A DNA stretch of 64,000 nt from Pseudochrobactrum kiredjianiae (GTDB lineage Bacteria; Pseudomonadota; Alphaproteobacteria; Rhizobiales; Rhizobiaceae), in NCBI RefSeq assembly GCF_030362795.1, contig NZ_JAUCBM010000001.1, positions 1,054,001 through 1,118,000 of the forward strand, read 5' to 3'. Shown piece after piece: positions 47,072-55,122 of the stretch. Positions within the stretch are counted from its first letter, which is position 1, and each line of letters opens with the position of its first letter. The translations under genes were made by a program, and so were the position numbers. The notes beneath the pieces were generated by a model. That model was not told where the DNA came from, ran no database searches, and was given only the letters and a program-made list of their open reading frames with translations.

Positions 47072-47890
47072 ATGACCACCAAATCCGGTTTGTTGCAAGG
47101 AAAACGCGGGCTGATCTTGGGTCTGGCCAACAACCGCTCAATCGCTTGGGGTATTGCCAAGTCTGCACGGGATGCCGGCGCAGAGATTGCTTTGACCTAT
47201 CAGGGCGATGCAATGAAAAAACGCGTCGAGCCACTCGCCGCTGAATTGGACGCACTGCTTTGCGGCCATTGCGATGTGACTGATGATGCGTCCATGGATG
47301 CAGTTTTTGCTTTGATCGAAAAAGAATGGGGCAAGCTGGACTTCCTCGTTCACGCCATTGGTTTCTCCGATAAGGATGAACTGACCGGCCGTTATGTCGA
47401 TACGTCGGCAGAAAATTTCACCAATACAATGCTGATCTCGGTTTATTCCTTTACAGCGCTGGCCAAGCGCGCGGAAAAACTGATGACAGATGGCGGCTCT
47501 ATGCTGACGCTCACCTATTATGGTGCAGAAAAAGTTATGCCGAACTACAATGTCATGGGCGTTGCTAAGGCTGCTCTTGAAGCCAGCGTTAAATATCTGG
47601 CCGTTGATCTTGGTCCGCAGAATATTCGTGTTAACGCGATTTCCGCTGGTCCGATCAAGACTTTGGCAGCTTCAGGCATCGGCGATTTCCGCTATATTCT
47701 GAAATGGAATGAGTATAACGCACCACTGCGTCGCACTGTGACCATTGATGAGGTTGGTGATTCCGGCCTGTATTTCCTCTCTGACCTGTCCCGCTCTGTA
47801 ACCGGTGAAGTGCATCACGTTGACAGCGGCTATCATACGATTGGTATGAAGGCTGTGGATGCGCCGGATATTTCGGTCATTAAGGACTAA
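47072..47890 (+). CDS. fabI: Enoyl-[acyl-carrier-protein] reductase (NADH)
   Basis: Last reduction of each fatty-acid elongation cycle. 272 residues of the SDR fold with the FabI-type nucleotide motif GLANNRSIAWGIAK and the Tyr-x6-Lys catalytic pair in YYGAEKVMPNYNVMGVAKAAL. The family is the target of triclosan; nothing in the visible active-site text suggests resistance or otherwise. A phosphatase gene begins 10 bp after its stop, so they are likely one operon. Confidence 0.95.
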   Translation: MTTKSGLLQGKRGLILGLANNRSIAWGIAKSARDAGAEIALTYQGDAMKKRVEPLAAELDALLCGHCDVTDDASMDAVFALIEKEWGKLDFLVHAIGFSDKDELTGRYVDTSAENFTNTMLISVYSFTALAKRAEKLMTDGGSMLTLTYYGAEKVMPNYNVMGVAKAALEASVKYLAVDLGPQNIRVNAISAGPIKTLAASGIGDFRYILKWNEYNAPLRRTVTIDEVGDSGLYFLSDLSRSVTGEVHHVDSGYHTIGMKAVDAPDISVIKD

Positions 47891-47900
47891 GGTGAATAAT

Positions 47901-48500
47901 ATGGCACGGGAAATCATTTACTTCTCGCGTCATGGCGAGACTGACTGGAATGTCTCGCAGCGTGTGCAGGGGCAGATGGACATTGATATCAATGCCCATG
48001 GCCGCACACAGGCTGACCGCAATGGCGATATGCTGAAATCGCTGATCGGAACCGCAGAAGGATTTGACTTTGTTGCAAGCCCTCTGCGCCGTACCCGTGA
48101 GACGATGGAGCGTATCCGCACCCGTATGGGGCTTGATCCGCTGGCCTACCGCACCGACCCTTTATTGATGGAAGTGCATTTTGGCGACTGGCAAGGTCAC
48201 ATGATGGAAGAGTTCGCTGCTGCCGGTGTCGGTAATGCAGGGCTCTTGCAGCAGCGTGAGTGTGATAAGTGGAATTTTATACCGCCGGGTGAACATGCTG
48301 AAAGCTATATGGGACTTTCAAAACGTATTGCTCAATGGCTTGAAACGGTTCAGGGCAAGACGGTTTGCGTTACCCATGGCGGTTGTATCCGTACGCTGTT
48401 CTATCTGATTGAGGGTATGAGCGGTCAGGATGCAGCGCATCTCTCTGTGCCGCAGGACAAGCTCTTAAAGCTTGAAAATAATCGCCTTGAGTGGGTTTAA
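47901..48500 (+). CDS. Histidine phosphatase family protein (phosphoglycerate mutase-like)
   Basis: 199 residues. YFSRHGETDWN gives the phosphohistidine RHG motif, SPLRRTRETMERI the second Arg, EVHFGDWQGHMMEE the family glutamate, and VTHGGCIRTLFY the second His. Broad substrate possibilities (sugar phosphates, nucleotides); true phosphoglycerate mutase is not implied. Start at ATG 47901 with AAGGTG. Directly after fabI. Confidence 0.9.
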   Translation: MAREIIYFSRHGETDWNVSQRVQGQMDIDINAHGRTQADRNGDMLKSLIGTAEGFDFVASPLRRTRETMERIRTRMGLDPLAYRTDPLLMEVHFGDWQGHMMEEFAAAGVGNAGLLQQRECDKWNFIPPGEHAESYMGLSKRIAQWLETVQGKTVCVTHGGCIRTLFYLIEGMSGQDAAHLSVPQDKLLKLENNRLEWV

Positions 48501-48507
48501 CTCAATT

Positions 48508-48611
48508 AGAGCGCCGTGCGCCCTCTTGGGCGCACAAAGGTCGCTCTAAAATTTTATATTTACAGCATAATTTCACCTTAAACTGATTCAAGTTTAAGGA
48601 ATTATGCTGTA
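48508..48611 (+). repeat. 104-bp Bru-RS-like palindromic repeat, copy 1
   Basis: Two hairpins in a row: AGAGCG…CGCTCT with an inner GTGCGCCC/GGGCGCAC stem, then TACAGCATAATT…AATTATGCTGTA with inner CTTAAACT/AGTTTAAG. It matches the reverse complement of 49017–49120 at roughly 9 of 10 positions. Size and structure recall the Bru-RS repeats of Brucella, which can serve as insertion targets. Confidence 0.85.
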
Positions 48612-48640
48612 AAAAAAGCGCCGTTTCCGGCGCTTTTTTT
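48611..48640. terminator. Bidirectional terminator abutting the repeat
   Basis: AAAAAAAGCGCC pairs with GGCGCTTTTTTT around GTTTCC. It serves the fabI–phosphatase unit and the converging DUF1344 gene. Confidence 0.93.
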
Positions 48641-48660
48641 ATGCTTGCAATCGGGGCAGA

Positions 48661-48918
48661 TCAGCCACCGTCTGCTTCGTCTATATTGCTGATATAGCGA
48701 ACATTATCAACGAGGTCATAGGTGATAATAACCTTCATGCCTTTTTCGATGGCGCTATAGTCGAACTCTCCGGGCAAACGGTAATCCTTGCCGTTATCCA
48801 GCGTAATGGATTCTGCATCTTCATTGATTTTTGTGATTTTGCCCTCAGCATCATCTGCCAGAGCGGTTCCGGCAAAAAATGGTGTGAGTAACAATGTAAG
48901 AATGGCCAAAATACGCAT
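48661..48918 (-). CDS. DUF1344-family small periplasmic protein
   Basis: 85 residues: signal peptide (MRILAILTLLLTPFFAGTALA) followed by an OB-like small domain EGKITKINEDAESITLDNGKDYRLPGEF and IEKGMKVIITYDLVDNVRYI, which is the DUF1344 pattern. Exported, function unknown. The start at 48918 gives the normal signal peptide; the frame is open to 48954. The gene and its terminator are bracketed by two inverted copies of a 104-bp repeat. Confidence 0.85.
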   Translation of the reverse strand: MRILAILTLLLTPFFAGTALADDAEGKITKINEDAESITLDNGKDYRLPGEFDYSAIEKGMKVIITYDLVDNVRYISNIDEADGG

Positions 48919-49016
48919 GAGAGATCCTTGTGCGTGGTAAAATCCGTTGCTCAAAGCTGCAGGTTAATTATGGCATTTGAACGGCCTGCATAGCGAAAGC
49001 TGCTTTAGATGAAGGC

Positions 49017-49120
49017 TACAGCATAATTCCTTAAACTTGAAACAGTTTAAGGTAAAATCACGCTGTAAATATAAAATGTTAGAGCAACCTTTGTGCGCTC
49101 AAGAGGGCGCGCGGTGCTCT
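49017..49120 (-). repeat. 104-bp Bru-RS-like palindromic repeat, copy 2 (inverted)
   Basis: Reverse-complement copy of 48508–48611, same length, with scattered substitutions. It lies in the 394-bp gap between the DUF1344 start and aroC and may contain or disturb the DUF1344 promoter. The rest of that gap shows nothing assignable. Confidence 0.85.
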
Positions 49121-49312
49121 AGAACATATCAACGGATTTGTGCAGTATTTCAAACTTCGCGGCGCAGTTAAGCGGAATAGCGTTAATTGCGTTGGTTTTT
49201 TGTGTGCCGGTCTCTCTGCTGTTTGACCACTGCTTAAAAGACGAATAGAAACAGATCACCAATTTGAAATTAAAATGAACCGCACAGAACCGGTTCAATC
49301 TTGGGGTTTTCT

Positions 49313-50404
49313 ATGTCGCATAACAGCTTTGGCCATCTTTTCCGTGTGACGACCTGGGGCGAAAGTCACGGTCCGGCACTCGGTTGCATTATTGATGGCT
49401 GCCCTCCGGGTATTCAATTCACCGAAGCTGAAATTCAGACCTATCTTGATAAGCGCAAGCCAGGTCAGTCGAAATATACCACGCAGCGTCGCGAACCGGA
49501 TCAGGTACGGGTGCTGTCCGGTGTGCTCACCAGTGAAGATGGTGTGATGACCACGACCGGTACGCCGATTTCTATGATGATTGAGAACGTCGATCAGCGT
49601 TCCAAGGACTATGGCGAGATTGCCCGCCAATATCGTCCGGGTCATGCGGATTATGCTTACGATGTGAAATACGGCCTGCGTGATTATCGCGGCGGTGGTC
49701 GTTCTTCCGCGCGTGAGACCGCTGCTCGTGTGGCTGCCGGTGCCATTGCCCGCAAAGTTGTGCCGGGTCTGACCGTGCGCGCTGCATTGGTGGGGATGGG
49801 TATTCACAAGATTGATCGTTCCCGCTGGGATTGGGCAGAAGTGGATAATAATCCGTTCTTCACGCCGGATGCCGGTTCGGTCGAACTGTTTGCAGAATAT
49901 CTGGATGGTATCCGCAAAAGCGGTTCATCTATCGGTGCGGTTATTGAGGTTGTGGTCGAAGGTGTGCCTGCCGGTATCGGTGCGCCGCTTTATGCCAAGC
50001 TGGATCAGGATATTGCTTCACATCTGATGTCGATCCCCGCCGTTAAAGGCGTGGAAATCGGCAATGGTTTTGAGGCTGCAACGCTGACCGGTGAGCAGAA
50101 TGCCGATGAAATGCGCATTGATGCGGATGGTAATCCGGTGTTTCTGTCGAATAATGCCGGTGGTATTCTCGGCGGTATCGCAACCGGTGCGCCGATTGTT
50201 GCGCGTTTTGCCGTGAAGCCGACCTCGTCCATTCTCACCACGCGCCGTTCGATTGATGTGGATAAAAACGAGGTGGATGTGATGACCAAAGGCCGTCATG
50301 ACCCTTGCGTTGGCATTCGCGCTGTGCCGATCGGCGAAGCTATGCTGGCCTGCGCGATTGCAGACCACTACCTCAGGCACCGCGGCCAAACTGGCCGCGT
50401 CTAA
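49313..50404 (+). CDS. aroC: Chorismate synthase
   Basis: Last step of the shikimate pathway, EPSP to chorismate, with reduced FMN. 363 residues. Signatures [18 protein letters not shown] near the N-terminus, [18 protein letters not shown] in the middle and [13 protein letters not shown] near the end. Start at ATG 49313. The last six codons plus stop are the first unit of a 29-bp tandem repeat that runs into the gap before ribB. Confidence 0.97.
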   Translation: MSHNSFGHLFRVTTWGESHGPALGCIIDGCPPGIQFTEAEIQTYLDKRKPGQSKYTTQRREPDQVRVLSGVLTSEDGVMTTTGTPISMMIENVDQRSKDYGEIARQYRPGHADYAYDVKYGLRDYRGGGRSSARETAARVAAGAIARKVVPGLTVRAALVGMGIHKIDRSRWDWAEVDNNPFFTPDAGSVELFAEYLDGIRKSGSSIGAVIEVVVEGVPAGIGAPLYAKLDQDIASHLMSIPAVKGVEIGNGFEAATLTGEQNADEMRIDADGNPVFLSNNAGGILGGIATGAPIVARFAVKPTSSILTTRRSIDVDKNEVDVMTKGRHDPCVGIRAVPIGEAMLACAIADHYLRHRGQTGRV

Positions 50405-50470
50405 AATAATACGGTCAGACTGGCCGCGTCTGAGAGTTATCATCTAAGCTGGCCGCGTCTGATATTGGTG
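50382..50470 (+). repeat. 29-bp tandem repeat of the aroC tail
   Basis: The core CTGGCCGCGTCTRA begins at 50391, 50420 and 50449. Unit 1 encodes GQTGRV plus TAA (the real end of aroC); unit 2 encodes GQTGRV plus TGA in another frame, with a synonymous Gln codon; unit 3 keeps only GRV plus TGA. A GGCCAGACC remnant follows. Confidence 0.88.
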
Positions 50471-50522
50471 CGGCCAGACCAGTTATATGCGATGTCCATT
50501 CGGTAATATTATGGAGTGAAGC

Positions 50523-51629
50523 ATGAGCTATAATCAGAAGCAGGTTGTTGATGCACTGCGCGCTTTTGAGCGCGGCGAAATCGTTGTTGTTATGGACGAT
50601 GACGGGCGCGAAAATGAAGGCGATCTGATTGTGGCGGCGGTGCATTGCACGGCGGAGAAAATGGCGTTTATCGTGCGCTATACATCCGGCATTGTTTGCA
50701 CACCGATGCCGAAAGAAGAGGCCAAGCGCCTTAACCTGACAGCAATGGTGGCAGAAAATGATGCGCCGCATTCTACTGCTTTCACTATTACCGTTGATTA
50801 CAAACACGGCACGACAACCGGCATCTCTGCTGATGACCGCACGCTGACTGTGCGCAATCTTGCAAACCCGAATGCAGGGCCTGCCGATTTTGTGCGGCCA
50901 GGTCATATTTTTCCGCTCGTTGCCCGTGAAGGCGGGGTGCTGATGCGCTCCGGCCATACGGAAGCCGCTGTTGATTTGTGCAAGCTCGCCAATCTGCCGC
51001 CGGTTGGCGTGATCTGCGAACTGGTGAATGATGACGGCACCGTCATGCGCGGCCCTCAGGTTACCGATTTTGCCGAGAAACATGGCCTGCATCGCATTAC
51101 TGTGGCTGATCTGATTGCCTATCGTCAGCGCAAGGAAACGCTGATTGTGCGCATGGGAGAAACTGAGGTGGAAACACTGGCCGGTCAGGCGCAGGCTTAC
51201 ACCTATCAGTTGCCATGGGAGCCGATGCAGCATGTGGCTCTAGTGTTCGGTGATATTCGCGATGGTGAGGATGTGCCGGTGCGTCTGCATCGTGAAGATG
51301 TACTGGCCGATACATTCGGCGCGAATTCCGGTCTTGATGCGGTTCTGAAGCGAATGGCCTCCGAGAAGCGTGGTGTGCTGGTTTATCTGCGTGAAGGCTC
51401 TGTGGGTGTGGGCAAAAGTGACAAGTCACGTCGCCATACCGAAAACCACGACAGGGAAGAGCATAAGGAAGCACAGGCGCGCGATGAAGAATGGCGCCAG
51501 ATTGGGCTGGGCGCGCAGATTTTGAAAGATCTGGGTATCAGTTCCATCCGCCTGCTGGCTTCCAAAGAGCGCCATTATGTCGGGCTGGAAGGTTTCGGTA
51601 TTAATATTCTTAAAACTGAAATCTTGTAA
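50523..51629 (+). CDS. ribB: 3,4-dihydroxy-2-butanone 4-phosphate synthase with degenerate GTP cyclohydrolase II-like domain
   Basis: 368 residues. The N-terminal RibB domain (about 1–205) is complete: DDDGRENEGDLIVAA, YTSGIVCTPM, NDAPHSTAFT, RPGHIFPLVA, GHTEAAVDL. It makes the four-carbon precursor of riboflavin from ribulose 5-phosphate. The C-terminal half follows the GTP cyclohydrolase II fold (RLHREDVLADTFGA, SSIRLLASKERHYVGLEGFG) but lacks the zinc cysteines, so that activity is not expected; this is the RibBX-type arrangement. It carries a charged insertion rich in Lys/His/Glu near residue 300–320. No FMN riboswitch is visible upstream. Confidence 0.92.
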   Translation: MSYNQKQVVDALRAFERGEIVVVMDDDGRENEGDLIVAAVHCTAEKMAFIVRYTSGIVCTPMPKEEAKRLNLTAMVAENDAPHSTAFTITVDYKHGTTTGISADDRTLTVRNLANPNAGPADFVRPGHIFPLVAREGGVLMRSGHTEAAVDLCKLANLPPVGVICELVNDDGTVMRGPQVTDFAEKHGLHRITVADLIAYRQRKETLIVRMGETEVETLAGQAQAYTYQLPWEPMQHVALVFGDIRDGEDVPVRLHREDVLADTFGANSGLDAVLKRMASEKRGVLVYLREGSVGVGKSDKSRRHTENHDREEHKEAQARDEEWRQIGLGAQILKDLGISSIRLLASKERHYVGLEGFGINILKTEIL

Positions 51630-51668
51630 CTTTATCCTGTTTGAATAAGCAGGCAGATACAGAGCACT

Positions 51669-52631
51669 ATGGCAACCAGACTTTATTCGCATCCGGTTTT
51701 TCTTGAGCATCTCACACCAGCCGGACACCCTGAGCGTCCGGATCGGTTGCGCGCTTTATTCAGCGTGTTGGAAGGCTATGATTATTATGCGCTGGATCAG
51801 GTGGAAGCACCTGTTGCTGATGAGGGCGCTTTAAGTCTGGTGCATCCGGCATCCTATCTCAACCGGATTAAAGCACAGATTCCCGAGCCTCTGGATGAAG
51901 AACAACTGGCCTCAGGTGTGGTACAGCCAATTGTTAATGTCGGGCAAGATACCTATGTCAGCCCGCAAAGCTGGCAGGCCGTTCTCACTGCAACCGGCGC
52001 TGCACTGGCAGCGGTAGAGGGTGTTTTTAAAGGGCAGGCGGATAATATTTTCATCGCTTCTCGTCCACCCGGTCATCATGCGACGGCAGATACTGCGATG
52101 GGCTTTTGCATTGCCAATACTGCCGCCGTTGCTGCCCGCTATGCGCAGAGCCATTTTGGTGCGGAGCGTGTGGCGATTATTGATTGGGATGTTCATCACG
52201 GTAACGGCACACAGGATATTTTTGCTGCAGATAAGAGCGTATTCTTTGGCTCAACGCATCAGGCGCAACTTTATCCGGGTACCGGTTTGGTGAAGGAGAC
52301 CGGTGTTGGTAATATTGTCAATGCGCCTTTGCTGGCCGATAGCGGCAGTCGCGAATTTCGTGAAGCATTTTCAACGCGTATTTTACCGGCGCTGGATAAT
52401 TTTCGTCCCGATCTGATCTTGATTTCAGCGGGCTTTGATGGTCATTATCTTGACCCGTTAGCTCAACTTAATTTGACCGAAGCCGACTATGATTGGGCGA
52501 CAGGGCAGGTGATGGAGCGCGCCGACCGGTTCTGCAATAACCGGCTGATCAGTTTTCTTGAAGGCGGATATGATTTGCAGGGCTTGTCCTTTTCCGCCGC
52601 AGCGCATATTACGCGTTTGATGAAAGGATAA
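51669..52631 (+). CDS. Histone deacetylase-like amidohydrolase
   Basis: 320 residues of the class II-type histone deacetylase/acetylpolyamine amidohydrolase family, zinc dependent. Motifs: HPERPDRLRAL, the His-His pair in RPPGHHATAD, zinc ligands in DWDVHHGNGTQ, and SAGFDGHYLDPL with the second Asp. In bacteria the substrates are acetylated small molecules or proteins; target unknown. xseB starts 3 bp after the stop, a conserved pairing in Rhizobiales as I recall. Confidence 0.92.
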   Translation: MATRLYSHPVFLEHLTPAGHPERPDRLRALFSVLEGYDYYALDQVEAPVADEGALSLVHPASYLNRIKAQIPEPLDEEQLASGVVQPIVNVGQDTYVSPQSWQAVLTATGAALAAVEGVFKGQADNIFIASRPPGHHATADTAMGFCIANTAAVAARYAQSHFGAERVAIIDWDVHHGNGTQDIFAADKSVFFGSTHQAQLYPGTGLVKETGVGNIVNAPLLADSGSREFREAFSTRILPALDNFRPDLILISAGFDGHYLDPLAQLNLTEADYDWATGQVMERADRFCNNRLISFLEGGYDLQGLSFSAAAHITRLMKG

Positions 52632-52634
52632 ATT

Positions 52635-52904
52635 ATGACCGAGCCGAACACCACCGGACAAGCTTCCAATGACGATATTGCTGTGATGAGCTTTGAGCAG
52701 GCACTCAAACAGCTGGAAACAATTGTTGATGATCTGGAACGCGGTGATGTGCCTCTGGAAAAATCGATCATGATTTATGAGCGTGGCGAAGCACTGAAAA
52801 ATCATTGCGAGAAATTGCTGCAATCGGCAGAGGATAAGGTTGAGAAGATCAAGCTCAACCGCGATGGTCAGCCAACCGGCACAGAGCCGCTCGATCCGGA
52901 ATAA
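52635..52904 (+). CDS. xseB: Exodeoxyribonuclease VII small subunit
   Basis: 89 residues. [45 protein letters not shown] (in overlapping parts) is the family's helical signature. Partner of XseA, which is not in the window, in single-strand DNA degradation. It is translationally close to the deacetylase-like gene and ends at a hairpin. Confidence 0.95.
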   Translation: MTEPNTTGQASNDDIAVMSFEQALKQLETIVDDLERGDVPLEKSIMIYERGEALKNHCEKLLQSAEDKVEKIKLNRDGQPTGTEPLDPE

Positions 52905-52930
52905 ATCTTTTCAAAATGGTTTCATTTCTC

Positions 52931-52965
52931 ATGCCTCATCCTCACCGATGAGGCATTGTTGTCTT
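52931..52965 (+). terminator. Terminator after xseB
   Basis: ATGCCTCATC pairs with GATGAGGCAT around CTCACC, then TGTTGTCTT. It overlaps the end of the converging SH3-like gene. Confidence 0.8.
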
Positions 52966-53302
52966 ATGAGAGATTTTTAAGAGGGACCCAGCCTTCATTG
53001 CCATCCTGCGAGCGGCACCATGCCCAGCCATGGGTGGTGTCAAAACTCTCCAGCACTTGTCCTGTCACACAGGATAGCTCCATTGCTGAATAATCTTTCT
53101 TGGCGAAACAACCTTCAGCTGTACGGCTGGCCAATGTTTCGGGAATCCAGCCGGTTTTGCCTTGTGTATTGATTGCCCAGAGCCACAAATGCCCGTCCCA
53201 ATCATATTCTTCCCCAGATAGCTCCAAGACATCGCCTTGTTTAACGCTGATCGGATCAGGATAGCTGGCTTCGTGGTCTGCGGTCACGGTTCTGCGGATC
53301 AT
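52964..53302 (-). CDS. Two-SH3-like-domain small protein
   Basis: 112 residues made of two SH3-like halves: ISVKQGDVLELSGEEYDWDGHLWLWAIN…GWIPETL and MELSCVTGQVLESFDTTHGWAWCRSQDG…GWVPLKNL. No signal peptide, so probably cytoplasmic; likely a protein- or peptide-binding module of unknown partner. Its start lies 10 bp past the DedA gene stop in the same direction, so they may be co-transcribed. Confidence 0.78.
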   Translation of the reverse strand: MIRRTVTADHEASYPDPISVKQGDVLELSGEEYDWDGHLWLWAINTQGKTGWIPETLASRTAEGCFAKKDYSAMELSCVTGQVLESFDTTHGWAWCRSQDGNEGWVPLKNLS

Positions 53303-53312
53303 GATTGTTTAC

Positions 53313-53810
53313 TTATAAAAGAGAGCGGAAAAAAGCGCTGAAATAATAAGGTCCTGCCCCCCAAACCAGTGTCCAGAGCGCTGCGCCGATAATATTGGCG
53401 GTGACAAATTTGAGCCAGTGCATTTTTAAAGTACCGGCCATTATACCGTTTAATTGCCGCAGAATGGCAAAAAACCGCGCGGTGATGACAATGCCGCTGC
53501 CGTATTTCTCAAACAGAGCTTCAAATCGCTCTAACCGCTCTGGCGTGAGTTTCATGTAAGGGCCAAAGCGGAGCAGGATTTTACGCCCGCCGAAGTGACC
53601 AATCAGATAGCCGGTGCTGTCGCCGAGAATAGCGGCGAGAAAAACAGCAATAAGCATCATCGGTAAAGATAAGGTTCCCTGCTGCGCCAGCAGTGAAGCG
53701 GCAATCAGAAGAGACTCTCCGGGCACCGGTGCGCCGAAGCTTTCAAAATAAATAATGATAAACAGCGCAATTGAGCCATAGGTGGCAATATATGGCTCAA
53801 TCCAATGCAT
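53313..53810 (-). CDS. DedA-family membrane protein
   Basis: 165 residues, at the short end of the family. FESFGAPVPGESLLIAASLLA and LGDSTGYLIGHFGG with RFFAILRQLNGIMAGTLKM are DedA signatures, including the membrane-embedded acidic residue and the conserved Arg. DedA proteins are thought to flip lipids such as undecaprenyl phosphate or phosphatidylethanolamine. Third gene of a minus-strand run with the stress-type membrane protein and SH3-like gene. Confidence 0.88.
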   Translation of the reverse strand: MHWIEPYIATYGSIALFIIIYFESFGAPVPGESLLIAASLLAQQGTLSLPMMLIAVFLAAILGDSTGYLIGHFGGRKILLRFGPYMKLTPERLERFEALFEKYGSGIVITARFFAILRQLNGIMAGTLKMHWLKFVTANIIGAALWTLVWGAGPYYFSAFFRSLL

Positions 53811-53828
53811 GCTGCTGGTCGCTTTGTT

Positions 53829-54089
53829 CTATCGTATTTGCTTTTTGCCACTGACTGCGTGGTACAAAAACAGTACCACCACAGCGCCGATAACAGAAAC
53901 AATCAGGCTGTAAATATTGAGGCCGGTGACACCAGCCGCGCCGAAGAAATTAAAAATAACGCCGCCGATAACGGCGCCGACAATGCCGAGGACAATATCC
54001 ATCAACATGCCCTGACCGCTTTTATTGACAATTTTGCTGCCGATAAAACCGGCAATGAGACCGAGAATAATCCAGCTGATCACTGACAT
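53829..54089 (-). CDS. GlsB/YeaQ/YmgE-family small membrane protein
   Basis: 86 residues with three hydrophobic helices: ISWIILGLIAGFIGSKIV, GMLMDIVLGIVGAVIGGVIF and NIYSLIVSVIGAVVVLFLYH. The family (transglycosylase-associated in old annotation) is stress-induced; its molecular role is unknown. The frame is open to 54233, but MSVISWIILG is the family start. First gene of the minus-strand group with DedA, divergent from the YidB-type gene. Confidence 0.9.
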   Translation of the reverse strand: MSVISWIILGLIAGFIGSKIVNKSGQGMLMDIVLGIVGAVIGGVIFNFFGAAGVTGLNIYSLIVSVIGAVVVLFLYHAVSGKKQIR

Positions 54090-54331
54090 TGTTGTTTCTC
54101 CGTGTCGCAAAAGCATTTTACAGTCTGGTGCAGATTTGAAGACTGCAAACATGCATAAATGATAAGGAACAGAGCAAATACTGCCGGTAAATATCTGACG
54201 TTTCGCTCTGGAAACTCTGCAAAACGCTCCCATATCAATGCATATTTGGCAAGTGGCAATCTTGCCAAGATGCTCTTTTTACGTAAAGCTGAGTATTATC
54301 CGGCATTTTGCAGGTTTGGAGGAAGTATAAA

Positions 54332-54964
54332 ATGGGCCTTTTTGGTGGTGACTCTTCTAATAACGAACCGGTACCGGGCGGCAGCCTGACCAAACCGGTT
54401 CTCATTGCATTGGGTGCATTGCTTGTCGGTCGCATGTTTAGCGGCAAATCCGATGAAAAAGAGCAGGCACAGGTACCGGATCAGGCATCAACCGGTGGCG
54501 GTCTTGGCGATCTGCTGGGCGGATTGCTTGGCGGCGGACAGGCTGCAAATCATCAGCAGGATAATGCACAGGCCGGTGGCCTTGGCGGCTTAGGCGGCGT
54601 ACTGGGTGGTTTGTTGGGCGGCGTATTGAGCGGCAGCTCTGCCGGACAAGCGGCACCAAATGCCGGTAGTGGTGGTTTGGGCGGCGGCTTGGGTGGCTTG
54701 CTTGAGCAGCTGACACAGGCCGGCCATGCCGATAAGGTTGAAAGCTGGGTAGGCGGTGGCAACAATGCGCCGATTGAACCGGATCAGCTCGGCAATGCGA
54801 TCGGCAAAAACACAATTTCGGATATTGCCCGTCAAACGGGTGTCAATGAACAGGATTTGCTGGCGGAACTTTCTGCGGCGCTCCCGGGCATTGTGGATAA
54901 GCTGACCGCTAATGGTCAGGTGCCTGATATGCAGCAATTGCTGAAAATGCTCGGCCAGAAATAA
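54332..54964 (+). CDS. YidB/DUF937-family glycine-rich protein
   Basis: 210 residues. A short N-terminus with a hydrophobic segment (PVLIALGALLVGRMF), then low-complexity Gly/Leu repeats (GGGLGDLLGGLLGG, GGLGGLGGVLGGLLGG, about 60–135), and a C-terminal helical domain LLEQLTQAGHADKVESWVGG…QLGNAIGKNTISDIARQTG as in YidB. Function unknown. GGAGG before ATG 54332. Ends at a strong terminator. Confidence 0.86.
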   Translation: MGLFGGDSSNNEPVPGGSLTKPVLIALGALLVGRMFSGKSDEKEQAQVPDQASTGGGLGDLLGGLLGGGQAANHQQDNAQAGGLGGLGGVLGGLLGGVLSGSSAGQAAPNAGSGGLGGGLGGLLEQLTQAGHADKVESWVGGGNNAPIEPDQLGNAIGKNTISDIARQTGVNEQDLLAELSAALPGIVDKLTANGQVPDMQQLLKMLGQK

Positions 54965-54993
54965 GCATTCAGTGACGGCTGACTGATTTGTGA

Positions 54994-55033
54994 TGGGATG
55001 TTGGGAAGCAAAGTTCCGAACATCCCATTTTTA
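54994..55033 (+). terminator. Terminator after the YidB-type gene
   Basis: TGGGATGTTGGGAA pairs with TTCCGAACATCCCA (one mismatch) around GCAAAG, then TTTTTAT. Confidence 0.88.
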
Positions 55034-55055
55034 TGATATGTTGGTTTACGTTATT

Positions 55056-55092
55056 AGAGCGCTATGTGCCAGACTTGGGCGCACGGCGCTCT
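55056..55092. repeat. Solo half of the Bru-RS-like repeat
   Basis: AGAGCGC…GCGCTCT with inner TGTGCC…GGGCGCAC resembles only the first hairpin of the 104-bp repeats; the second (ACAGCATAATT) hairpin is absent. Confidence 0.55.
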
Positions 55093-55122
55093 GGTGTCGG
55101 ATATTTCTGAAAGGGCAGCTTT

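Noticed and set aside
50405-50522. FMN riboswitch upstream of ribB
   Set aside because: The gap is filled by the aroC tail repeats and shows none of the conserved FMN-element segments.
50415-51233. 272-codon minus-strand frame opposite ribB
   Set aside because: Antisense shadow; His/Cys-rich with no family features.
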